64,000 nucleotides of DNA, from NCBI GenBank assembly GCA_015059845.1, contig SUZR01000009.1, forward strand, positions 1-64,000, written 5' to 3'. Positions within the stretch are counted from its first letter, which is position 1. The number at the start of each line of letters is the position of its first letter. Of the stretch, positions 25,776-33,828 are shown one piece after another. The translations under genes and the position numbers were made by a program. Under the pieces are notes generated by a model. The model saw nothing but the letters and a program-made list of their open reading frames with translations, was not told the origin of the DNA and did not search any database. The stretch is from Rikenellaceae bacterium (lineage in GTDB: Bacteria > Bacteroidota > Bacteroidia > Bacteroidales > Rikenellaceae).

Positions 25776-26930
25776 ATGCAATATATCGATTATATCGTTC
25801 AACACTACGGATGGCAGGGCACAGCGCTGGCTGGCGTCATTCTGTTGTTGTTTTTCATACAGTTATACTACCACATCGTAGTCTATGGCCGCGTGGCACG
25901 CTTCCGCAACTCGCGACGCCGCAAGATACACGACGCGGAGCCGCCCATCTCAATCGTGATTCCCATCTTCTCGGAGGATTACAACTATCTCGACACCCGC
26001 CTGCACGATATTATGGGACAGCAGTACCCCACAAACTTCGAGCTGGTGCTGGTATATGTGGGTGCCGACAACGACTACTTCGAGGAGCTGAACAAGATGC
26101 GCCTGCGCTACCCTAACTTGGTGGTAACCAGAATATACGAGCCCCGCTTCCCCATCACCGTGAAGCTCGCGCTCAACATCGGAATCAAGTCGGCACACTA
26201 CGAGCATATCGTAATCACTACGGCCGATGCCGCCCCCGCCTCGGAGCAGTGGCTCGCAACGATGGGCAAGGCATTTATGCGTGGTAATATCGTGCTGGGT
26301 TACACAGCTATTGAGCCCGCAAAGGGGCTTACGAACTACCTGATTCGTATGTCGCGTATGCAGATTTCTACCTACTGGCTGGCAAGCGCCGTAAATGGCC
26401 GTACATATCGCGGCTCGCGCCACAACTTCGGCTTCACAAAGAGCCTCTACTTCGGTAACAAGGGATTCACCCACCTCAATATGGCCATTGGCGAGAACGA
26501 CCTCTTCGTGCAGAGTATCGCCAAGCGCAACAACGTGAGCGTAGCCCTCGTACCCAAAGGCGCTATGGTCGAAGGACAGTGGGGCGGTGTGAAGTGGTGG
26601 ATAAACCATCTGCACCACTACGGCGAGGCGTATCGCTTCTACCCCATTGCGGCACGTAACGAGGCCGAGTGGGAGATAGGCAGCCAGGCGTTGTTCTTCC
26701 TTACGGTTCTTACTGCACTGATATTTATGCCGTTAGAGTTCAAGGCCGCAGCTCTTTTGTTGCTCATCATACGCTACATAGCCGTCGTCGTTCGTGCGCG
26801 TTCCATTGCCAAGCGCGTGGGCGAAAAGGGCGTGGTACTGCGTTACTTTATCTTCGATTTGTTCAACCCTCTAATGATGATATGCCTGCGCATAGCTATG
26901 TTGCGCAAGGATAGTACTGCGTGGAAATAG
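25776..26930 (+). CDS. Membrane-bound family 2 glycosyltransferase
   Basis: 384 residues. One N-terminal membrane helix (about 15-36), a cytoplasmic GT2 domain (about 55-290: PISIVIPIFSEDYNYLDTRL, VLVYVGADNDY, VITTADAAPASEQWL), and two C-terminal helices (about 300-355). The TTADA position replaces the usual DxD metal motif. GT2 enzymes of this shape add sugars to lipid carriers or surface glycans. Its last 10 bases overlap the ECF sigma start, so expression of the two is coupled. The acceptor is unknown. Confidence 0.85.
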   Translation: MQYIDYIVQHYGWQGTALAGVILLLFFIQLYYHIVVYGRVARFRNSRRRKIHDAEPPISIVIPIFSEDYNYLDTRLHDIMGQQYPTNFELVLVYVGADNDYFEELNKMRLRYPNLVVTRIYEPRFPITVKLALNIGIKSAHYEHIVITTADAAPASEQWLATMGKAFMRGNIVLGYTAIEPAKGLTNYLIRMSRMQISTYWLASAVNGRTYRGSRHNFGFTKSLYFGNKGFTHLNMAIGENDLFVQSIAKRNNVSVALVPKGAMVEGQWGGVKWWINHLHHYGEAYRFYPIAARNEAEWEIGSQALFFLTVLTALIFMPLEFKAAALLLLIIRYIAVVVRARSIAKRVGEKGVVLRYFIFDLFNPLMMICLRIAMLRKDSTAWK

Positions 26931-27490
26931 CCGACTACATAATCGCCGACGACAAAAGATTGGTGGAGCTCTCGCTCGCGGGTGACGACATAGCCTTTGA
27001 ATACCTCTTCAACCGCTATAGCGACGCCATACGCCGCCTCTTCCTGCAACGCTTCACATCGAACGAAGATACGGAGGATTTGCTGCAGGAGACCTTCATC
27101 AAAGTCTATATCAACCTGCATCGCTACTCACCCGAATACACCTTCGGACAGTGGGTCTATACCATTGCGCGTAACACTCACATCGACTTCGAGCGCCGCC
27201 GCCAGGAGGATATCTCGATAGACGAGCGATTCTCGGCTCCTGCGGCTATGACACCATCGCCCGAGGAGAACCTCATAAACCTGCAACAACGCTCTCAAAT
27301 AGAGCACTATATAAACTGCCTGCCCGAACACTATCGCCGTCTGTTTACAATGCGCTTTCTGGAGGATTACTCCTACGACGAAATTTCTGAAAAACTCCAT
27401 CTGCCGATGGGTACTGTCAAGACGCAGATTCACCGCGCACGAGAGCGTATGTGCCACCTGATTTTGGAGGGAGAGAAGGATAAATCTTAA
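26921..27490 (+). CDS. ECF RNA polymerase sigma factor
   Basis: 189 residues from a GTG that overlaps the GT2 stop. Region 2 (DDIAFEYLFNRYSDAIRRLFLQRF, EDLLQETFIKVY) and region 4 (LPEHYRRLFTMRFLEDYSYDEISEKL, GTVKTQIHRARERM) are complete. ECF factors redirect RNA polymerase to stress or surface-protein genes. No anti-sigma gene follows, unlike most ECF/FecR pairs in Bacteroidales; instead a leader and the TonB receptor come next. An autonomous or otherwise regulated sigma is inferred. Confidence 0.93.
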   Translation: MEIADYIIADDKRLVELSLAGDDIAFEYLFNRYSDAIRRLFLQRFTSNEDTEDLLQETFIKVYINLHRYSPEYTFGQWVYTIARNTHIDFERRRQEDISIDERFSAPAAMTPSPEENLINLQQRSQIEHYINCLPEHYRRLFTMRFLEDYSYDEISEKLHLPMGTVKTQIHRARERMCHLILEGEKDKS

Positions 27491-27528
27491 TTTTTCTTAA
27501 GAAATCGGGCTATCCCTGATGCATAAAC

Positions 27529-27558
27529 TTGCATATTATTTTGCATATTCTGCATATT
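27529..27558 (+). repeat. Triple TGCATATT repeat
   Basis: TTGCATATT occurs at 27529-27537 and 27541-27549, and TGCATATT at 27551-27558. The spacing (12 and 9 bases) and position about 190 bases before the promoter -33 element suggest a protein-binding cluster; function unknown. Confidence 0.5.
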
Positions 27559-27747
27559 TTCAATCCATCACATCATATAATAATTTTCAGCAGAAAAAGT
27601 TTTAAATTAAAACTTTTCAGCGGTGTATTATTCCATTCTGTAATCTACACTCCTCCATAAAATCCCTTACAGACCCTCTAAATGGTATAAAAAGGGGACC
27701 AAATTGCATCTTCCAGCCGCCCGTACGCGACAAAAAGATGTCCGTCA

Positions 27748-27780
27748 TTTTGCATAAATAAAATTTTTTCAATATGTTTG
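27748..27780 (+). promoter_or_regulatory. Promoter of the TonB-DUF4876-DUF6850-C25 locus
   Basis: TTTTG (27748-27752), 20 bases, then TATGTTTG (27773-27780). This is a full match to the Bacteroidetes housekeeping promoter, so the locus need not depend on the neighbouring ECF sigma factor. Transcription would start near 27787. Confidence 0.75.
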
Positions 27781-27812
27781 CACCATATATTTATACGCGC
27801 GAGAGGGTTGTA

Positions 27813-27934
27813 GTTTGCCTGTTTCGTTAGCCGCCGAGGGTAATTCGTATCCAGACAGAATAGTTTTCGTCAAAAGGGTAAGGCCGAAACGGATAACGTA
27901 ACGACAAACGACTATCGCCGAGAGGTTAATTACC
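27813..27934 (+). ncRNA. Candidate structured cis-regulatory leader
   Basis: GTTTG (27813-27817) and TCGTTA (27824-27829) pair with TAACGA (27899-27904) and CAAAC (27905-27909), closing a domain in which CGTATCC (27846-27852) can pair with GGATAACG (27891-27898). GGTAATT (27839-27845) can pair instead with AATTACC (27928-27934), outside the domain. GTTTCG/CGAAAC is a third option. CGCCGAG occurs twice (27832-27838, 27916-27922). It matches no riboswitch that I recognise. Confidence 0.4.
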
Positions 27935-28007
27935 AAAAAATGGGGATTGCCGCGTTGTGTGTAAATATGTTTTTTTGCAAAAAAATGGAGAACTAATATT
28001 AACTTCT

Positions 28008-30818
28008 ATGAAAATTTTTACAAGACTATGCTTATCGGCATTATTTGCGATTGTTGTCGCCATAGTGCCGACTTATGCGCAGAACAAGGCTACGGTTGTC
28101 GGTACGGTTACATCGGCCGACTCTAAGGAGCCTATCGCCTACGCACTTGTACACTGCCCCGATGCGGGAGTACAAGCGGTCACTGATGGTAAGGGTCAAT
28201 TTGAGTTGAAAATCAACCCCGGCCAGCATAAGATCGACATCTCGTTCCTCGGTTTCGAGACAATCGAGCAGACTATTAACATCAAGGATGGCGAGAACAA
28301 GCTCTCGTTTGAGCTTCAGCCCGCCAACTTCCGTGTGGAGGATGTTGTGGTAACGGCTACAGCCAGCAAGGCAGGCGCCGCAACCGCATCGACCATCTCA
28401 CGTACGGCTATGGACCACATCCAGTCATCATCGTTGGCCGATGTGATGAGCCTCTTGCCGGGTGCATCTACTCCCGACACACGTACATTGACTTTGAGCC
28501 AGGCTTCGAGCTTCTCGATTCGTGGTGGTTCAAGCCTCGGTACAGCCGTAATCGTGGATGGTACCCCGATGTCTAACAACGCAAATATGCAGTCTATGGG
28601 CGCAGGTCAGATGCCCTTCGCCGCTGCATCGTACACGGGTGAGGCTGCAATGGCAACACCTACATCGGGTATCGATATGCGTCAGATTTCTACCGACAAC
28701 ATCGAGTCTGTGGAGGTTATCCGCGGTATCGCATCGGTAGAGTATGGAGATATCACCTCTGGTGCCGTTATCGTAAACTCAAAGGCTGGTCGCTCACCGC
28801 TGAACATCAAGCTCACGATGAACCCCAACCTCTATCAGCTCTCGGCAACACACGGTGTGCAGCTCAGCGAGAAGGCGGGTGCATTGAACTACAGCGCCGA
28901 CTACTCATACTCGCAGTACAAGCCCACGGAGGGTTACTCACACTACGAGCGTGTGAATGGTCAGTTTGGTTACACCAACACCATCGGCAAGTGGTACACA
29001 AACACAACCGCATCGGTAGGTATCTACCGCGATAAGAGCCGCCCCACTCCCGGTGACCCCAACGACCACCGCAATGCTATGCAGAAGGAGAATCGTTTCC
29101 GCTTGAACACCAAGGGTACGTTCAACTTCAACCAGGGTTGGTTCAACAACATCAAGTATGCCGCTTCGTTCACATATACCGACAAGAACAGCTTCTACGA
29201 GGACCAGGCTGCAAATGCCGAGTACACCTTCTCTACATCGAAGAAGGATGGCGAGGTGACAAACAGCGCACCTGGCGGCAAGGTATATCTGGAGGATGGC
29301 AGCCTCTTGAGCGGCAACAGCTTCGGCCACGCGCTCAAGACTCCCAACACATATATGTACCGCTATAACGTTTATGGCGAGGAGCTTAACACCTACGCAC
29401 AGGTTATCGCAAACTTCTCAGGCGACTGGGGCCGCACAAGCCACTTCATCAAGGTTGGTGCCGACTTCCGCAACGACGGTAACCGCGGTCGTGGTAAGGT
29501 TTACGACGAGGATTGTCCTCCCCTGCGTAGCTCTTCTTACGGCTACCAGACACAGCGCGAGCGCTCATACGACGAGATTCCCTTTATGAATACATTGGGT
29601 CTGTTCGCCGAGGAGTCGTTCAACCTCAACTTCGGTGGCGGCCGTAACCTCAACATCGTTGCCGGTGTTCGTTATGACAAGATTTTCGGCTTCGACGATG
29701 TTATCGCACCCCGTATCAACGCATCACTCGACATTATCCCCCGCGCATTGACCATCCGTGGTGGTTACGGTATTACGGCCAAGACCCCCACACTTGAGAT
29801 GTTGCACCCGCAGGAGGCATACTTCGATATGGTTAACTTCGACAACTTGCAGGCGACAGCTGCCAGCGATGCGCAGAAGTTCCAGGTGGTGACCACACAC
29901 ACATACAGCACCGTAAACGACGATTTGGAGATGGCCACTACAAAGAAGGCCGAGGTTGGTGTTGACTTCCAGATTGGCAAGGTTGTAGGTTCTATCACCG
30001 CTTTCAAGGATAGCAGCGACAACGGCTACATCTTCACAAACACTGCCGACTCATTCCACAGCGTGGATATGGTACGCTACAAGGCAAACTACGGTGAGGA
30101 TGCAACTCAGCTGCCTACGCTCACCGAGTCATCACGCGACAAGGTGCTGCTCTACCACACTAAGCCCACGAACAACTCATCATACGAGACTCGTGGTCTG
30201 GAGGCCTCTATCGACTTCGGTCGTATTGACGCTATCCGCACACGTTTCATCCTGGATGGTGTGTGGACTCGCACCGAGAGCTGGGTTAAGGGTTACAACT
30301 TCAAGCGTGCAAACGCAGGTGTGAATACCGACCATATGGGCGTATTCTCTGACCGTGCGCACTCATACTACGAGGTACTCTCAACAAACCTGAAGGCTGT
30401 TCACAACATCCCCTCAATCGGTTTTGTTATCACCGCTACGGCAAACGTTACTTGGCAGGAGAACTCTTGGATGAAGTACATCAACGACGAGATTCCCATC
30501 AAGTATATCTCTGTTGAGGATGGCAAGATGTACGACTTCAAGGAGTCTATGTTCGAGTTGGACGAGTTCAAGCACCTGGATGTACGTCCCGACCTGGATA
30601 ACAAGCGTAACATCAAGGATAGCTACAAGTCGCCTATCCTCTGTATGAACATCAACGTTACAAAGGAGATTAAGGACTACCTGCGTATCTCATTCTACGC
30701 AAACAACGCTTTCCGCAGCACTCCGTTGTGGGAGAGCACGAAGAATCCTGGCTCGTTCACACGTCGTAATGCGAACACCTTCTTCTTCGGTTTGTCACTC
30801 ACTGCGATGATTAAATAA
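28008..30818 (+). CDS. TonB-dependent outer-membrane receptor (non-SusC)
   Basis: 936 residues from the ATG at 28008; a GTG 51 bases upstream is rejected because the signal peptide starts at MKIFTRLCLSALFAIVV. After the signal (to about residue 25, TYAQ) comes a carboxypeptidase-regulatory-like domain (VVGTVTSADSKEPIAYALV), then a plug (VEDVVVTATASKAGAATAS, FSIRGGSS, VIRGIASVEYGDITSGAVIV) and a barrel ending in LSLTAMIK. No SusD partner follows; instead the DUF4876 lipoprotein starts 15 bases later. TonB receptors paired with DUF4876 and DUF6850 recur in Bacteroidetes with unknown substrate. Confidence 0.93.
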   Translation: MKIFTRLCLSALFAIVVAIVPTYAQNKATVVGTVTSADSKEPIAYALVHCPDAGVQAVTDGKGQFELKINPGQHKIDISFLGFETIEQTINIKDGENKLSFELQPANFRVEDVVVTATASKAGAATASTISRTAMDHIQSSSLADVMSLLPGASTPDTRTLTLSQASSFSIRGGSSLGTAVIVDGTPMSNNANMQSMGAGQMPFAAASYTGEAAMATPTSGIDMRQISTDNIESVEVIRGIASVEYGDITSGAVIVNSKAGRSPLNIKLTMNPNLYQLSATHGVQLSEKAGALNYSADYSYSQYKPTEGYSHYERVNGQFGYTNTIGKWYTNTTASVGIYRDKSRPTPGDPNDHRNAMQKENRFRLNTKGTFNFNQGWFNNIKYAASFTYTDKNSFYEDQAANAEYTFSTSKKDGEVTNSAPGGKVYLEDGSLLSGNSFGHALKTPNTYMYRYNVYGEELNTYAQVIANFSGDWGRTSHFIKVGADFRNDGNRGRGKVYDEDCPPLRSSSYGYQTQRERSYDEIPFMNTLGLFAEESFNLNFGGGRNLNIVAGVRYDKIFGFDDVIAPRINASLDIIPRALTIRGGYGITAKTPTLEMLHPQEAYFDMVNFDNLQATAASDAQKFQVVTTHTYSTVNDDLEMATTKKAEVGVDFQIGKVVGSITAFKDSSDNGYIFTNTADSFHSVDMVRYKANYGEDATQLPTLTESSRDKVLLYHTKPTNNSSYETRGLEASIDFGRIDAIRTRFILDGVWTRTESWVKGYNFKRANAGVNTDHMGVFSDRAHSYYEVLSTNLKAVHNIPSIGFVITATANVTWQENSWMKYINDEIPIKYISVEDGKMYDFKESMFELDEFKHLDVRPDLDNKRNIKDSYKSPILCMNINVTKEIKDYLRISFYANNAFRSTPLWESTKNPGSFTRRNANTFFFGLSLTAMIK

Positions 30819-30833
30819 TAAAACGCCATAGCT

Positions 30834-32114
30834 ATGAGAAAATATATATATTATATAGCCGCTCTGGCGGCAACACTCTTCGCCTCGTCTTGCTCGGAGA
30901 TGATGAACGATGCTCGCGATGCGGAGGTAGTAGCACCCATCAAGGTTGCCTACAAGATTGATATCAAGGAGTTCACCGCTCCCGACGGTAGTCCCGCAAC
31001 GGCCCCCTCGGAGTGGTTCTCAAACCTGGAGGTTGTATTCAACAACTTCTCGGAGGGTATTGAGACAAACGTCAGCGTTGGCAGCGACGGTATTGCTATG
31101 GCCGAGGTTATCCCCGGTATCTACAACATCACCGTACGTAGCACACAGAAGTACGAGGGTAAGAGCTATATCCTCAACGGTTTGGCTCAGAATGTAGCAC
31201 TCACCGAGACTGTCACATCGGCCAACGACAAGTACGCTATCCACATCCAGCCGCTTTTGGGCTCACCGCTCTGTATTCGTGAGATGTACTACGCAGGCTC
31301 GCCCGGTGGTTACTTCCGCGACCAGTTCTACGAGATTTACAACAACGGTGAGGAGGTTATCTACCTCGACCACCTCTGCTTGGCACACCTCGTTCCCGAG
31401 TACGCTACAGCCAGCCTGCCCGAGTGGCCCGCCGAGGATGGCGTAGATAAGTATGCCTATGCAAAGACCTTGTGGCAGATTCAGGGCGATGGCGACGACT
31501 ACCCCTTGCAGCCCGGCGAGTCAGTGGTATTGGCTCAGGAGGCAGCCGATCACACCAAGATTGAGACTTGGGCTGGTTTCGGTTTGGTTGACACCTCTCG
31601 CGTAGAGTGGGAGTGCTGGTCAGGCAACGAGCAGCGTATCAACGAGGAGGTACCCGACCTTCCCTACGTATTCTGGTCTGGCTGGATTATGACTATGCAG
31701 TGGCTCACATCGGTTGACGGCTCGGCTATGGCTCTCTATCAGCCTGGTCAGAACCTTGAGTTCGGCTCAGACTACTGGCAGGAGGGTGTAACCACTCAGG
31801 CTATGGTAGGTCAGGGTGGCCAGCAGTATGTACGCATCCCCGTAGGTGATATCTACGACGCTGTGGAGTGTATCCCCACATCGGCTGACCTCGATATGAA
31901 GCGTATCCCTGGTATTTTGGACTCTGGTGCTACATCGGTTGACGGCTACTACAACGGTAAGAGCGTATCGCGTAAGGTTGTGGACCACCGCGAGGATGGC
32001 ACTCCTATCTTCCAGGATACAAACAACTCAACCGAAGACTTCGAGGTGCTGGACGCACCCGAGATTCGTCGTCACGGTGTAAAGCGCCCCGCGTGGAGCC
32101 CCTGGGCAGAGTAG
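30834..32114 (+). CDS. DUF4876-family lipoprotein
   Basis: 426 residues. Lipobox SSC (Cys20) follows a short signal. The first part is a beta-sandwich-like domain (residues 35-140), then a GSPLCIREMYYAGSPGGYFRDQ block and a lamin-tail-like segment (FYEIYNNGEEVIYLDHLCL), followed by a conserved domain ending AWSPWAE. These are DUF4876 features. It probably sits at the outer membrane with the receptor upstream (15-base gap) and the barrel downstream (24-base gap), in the place SusD takes in SusCD systems. Confidence 0.85.
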   Translation: MRKYIYYIAALAATLFASSCSEMMNDARDAEVVAPIKVAYKIDIKEFTAPDGSPATAPSEWFSNLEVVFNNFSEGIETNVSVGSDGIAMAEVIPGIYNITVRSTQKYEGKSYILNGLAQNVALTETVTSANDKYAIHIQPLLGSPLCIREMYYAGSPGGYFRDQFYEIYNNGEEVIYLDHLCLAHLVPEYATASLPEWPAEDGVDKYAYAKTLWQIQGDGDDYPLQPGESVVLAQEAADHTKIETWAGFGLVDTSRVEWECWSGNEQRINEEVPDLPYVFWSGWIMTMQWLTSVDGSAMALYQPGQNLEFGSDYWQEGVTTQAMVGQGGQQYVRIPVGDIYDAVECIPTSADLDMKRIPGILDSGATSVDGYYNGKSVSRKVVDHREDGTPIFQDTNNSTEDFEVLDAPEIRRHGVKRPAWSPWAE

Positions 32115-32138
32115 TTTAACGGCTAACAGATTTGTATT

Positions 32139-33722
32139 ATGAGAAATATTAAATATACATTCGCGTCACTCGCCCTCGCAGCAACACTCATTGCGACGGC
32201 GGCCTCGGCTCAGGAGCAGAGCTCTACTCCGCAGAGCATCGAGCGCAAGAAGATGGAGAGCCTCTGGTTCTCGAATACCAACAACGCTGCCGGCGCACAG
32301 CTCGACAAGATGGGTTATTACAGCCAGCTTGGCATCAACTATAACCACACCGAGGGTGACTTCCAGCGCACGCAGCTCGGCACGAACAACAACGGCTACG
32401 GCTTCTCGACCGATGGTGGTGGTACGTTCGACAACCTGAAGGGAACATTCCTGTGGGGTTACTTCAACTACTCGCACGACAAGATTCACGGTGCGCGTTA
32501 CAACGCATCGCTTATCGACCCGCTGCGCGGTATGCCCTTCTATTTGGCCGACACCAACGTCAGCAACTGGATTCACCAGAGCTATGAGCTGGGTATGAAG
32601 GCTGCAACGCCCGTTTTGTGCGACCATTGGATTATCGGCGTTGGTCTGGACTACCAGAATATGCAGGGTGCAAAGCAGATTGACCCGCGTCCCAACGTGC
32701 AGATGTCGAAGTTTGAGATTAAGCCCTCAATCGTATATACCGTAGGTAAGCACGCCATCGGTGCCCACTACACCTACTCATCACGCCGCGAGGATGGTAC
32801 TGCAACAAACTCTATCAGCCTTATCACCCAGCCCGTGTGGGAGGTTGTAGCTCCCGGCTTCTACAACACAGCCGCGATTGGTAGCACCTTCTCTGGCCTG
32901 CGTGCATACAACGCCAACGCTATGGGCGGCGGCTTGCAGTACTCGTTCCAGTCGGATAAGGTTAAGTTGTTGCTCTCGGGTGAGTACACATTCGCCGTAG
33001 AGGATGTAAACAATAACTACACTATTCCTAAGATTATCGGCACAACCAAGGAGAATACGTGGGATGTGAAGGCAAACCTTCAGTGGAATGTATGCGACGA
33101 CCACGCACTCTTTGCCGAGGTTGAGTACTACGACCGCAGCATTGACGGTATCGAGTACGTACAGGTATGGGACAACACCTACGAGGTATCGAAGTGGGTT
33201 GTAATCTCGAAGAATATCCGCTCAAACTTCTCTACACAGCGCACATCGGCTAAGGTTGACTATATGCAGAAGAAGGGTAACTCTTACGGCTGGTGGGCCG
33301 GCGTAGAGGTTGAGAAGGAGAAGCTCTCGGATATCTACTACCTCCCCCGCAGCACGCAGGATGTAGAGAACATCTATCTCTCGGCTCACGTAAAGAAGAA
33401 CTTCACATTCGGCCAGAATGCTATCCTCGTGGGTGTAAATGGTGGTATGAAGAAGAACCAGTCGGGAGAGCTTACTTACTCTGGTAACTACGCAGATTCT
33501 GACATCTACAAGAATATGGTCGTACGCGACTTCCGCTATCTTCAGGAGAATGCCCTGATGTGGGGTGCTGAGCTGAGCTACACACGTGGTGGCTTGTTCA
33601 AGTCTAACTCGGCATTTTTCCTAAATTTGAAGTACAACCACATCGCACCCAACGACAGCGATGGCAAGGCACACTTCGACAAATATAGCGCATTGGTAGT
33701 CAAGGCAGGTCTTACATTCTAA
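32139..33722 (+). CDS. DUF6850-family outer-membrane beta-barrel protein
   Basis: 527 residues. Signal peptide 1-24 (AASAQ). The rest is a series of amphipathic beta strands with many aromatic and glycine residues and a C-terminal strand ending VVKAGLTF, which fits a beta-barrel inserted by the BAM complex. The family (DUF6850) is seen next to DUF4876 and a TonB receptor. A second channel or assembly partner is possible. A small hairpin follows its stop before the peptidase genes. Confidence 0.82.
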   Translation: MRNIKYTFASLALAATLIATAASAQEQSSTPQSIERKKMESLWFSNTNNAAGAQLDKMGYYSQLGINYNHTEGDFQRTQLGTNNNGYGFSTDGGGTFDNLKGTFLWGYFNYSHDKIHGARYNASLIDPLRGMPFYLADTNVSNWIHQSYELGMKAATPVLCDHWIIGVGLDYQNMQGAKQIDPRPNVQMSKFEIKPSIVYTVGKHAIGAHYTYSSRREDGTATNSISLITQPVWEVVAPGFYNTAAIGSTFSGLRAYNANAMGGGLQYSFQSDKVKLLLSGEYTFAVEDVNNNYTIPKIIGTTKENTWDVKANLQWNVCDDHALFAEVEYYDRSIDGIEYVQVWDNTYEVSKWVVISKNIRSNFSTQRTSAKVDYMQKKGNSYGWWAGVEVEKEKLSDIYYLPRSTQDVENIYLSAHVKKNFTFGQNAILVGVNGGMKKNQSGELTYSGNYADSDIYKNMVVRDFRYLQENALMWGAELSYTRGGLFKSNSAFFLNLKYNHIAPNDSDGKAHFDKYSALVVKAGLTF

Positions 33723-33745
33723 GATGGTAAAAACAGACACCGAAG

Positions 33746-33772
33746 GCAGTCCCCGCAAGGAGGGCTGCTTTT
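33746..33772 (+). terminator. Weak terminator or attenuator before the peptidase genes
   Basis: GCAGTCC (33746-33752) pairs with GGGCTGC (33762-33768) with one T-G wobble, followed by only four T. It could reduce, not stop, read-through from the barrel gene into the two peptidase genes. Confidence 0.5.
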
Positions 33773-33828
33773 CGGGCGTATATGAAGGAGTAAACCTTAA
33801 TGCTGAAAAAAGCTAAAAACAGAATAAA

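Larger units (their letters stand above)
27491..28007 (+). other. 517-base intergenic region before the TonB receptor
   Basis: No gene is seen. It holds three copies of TGCATATT (27530-27537, 27542-27549, 27551-27558), a well-spaced promoter (27748-27780), and a leader of about 220 bases with several mutually exclusive stems (27813-27934). AT-rich stretches flank the repeats. Confidence 0.7.

Noticed and set aside
27860..27910. Cobalamin riboswitch in the TonB receptor leader
   Set aside because: AAAAGGGTAAGGCCGAAACG recalls the B12 core faintly, but the B12 box and other conserved elements are missing.
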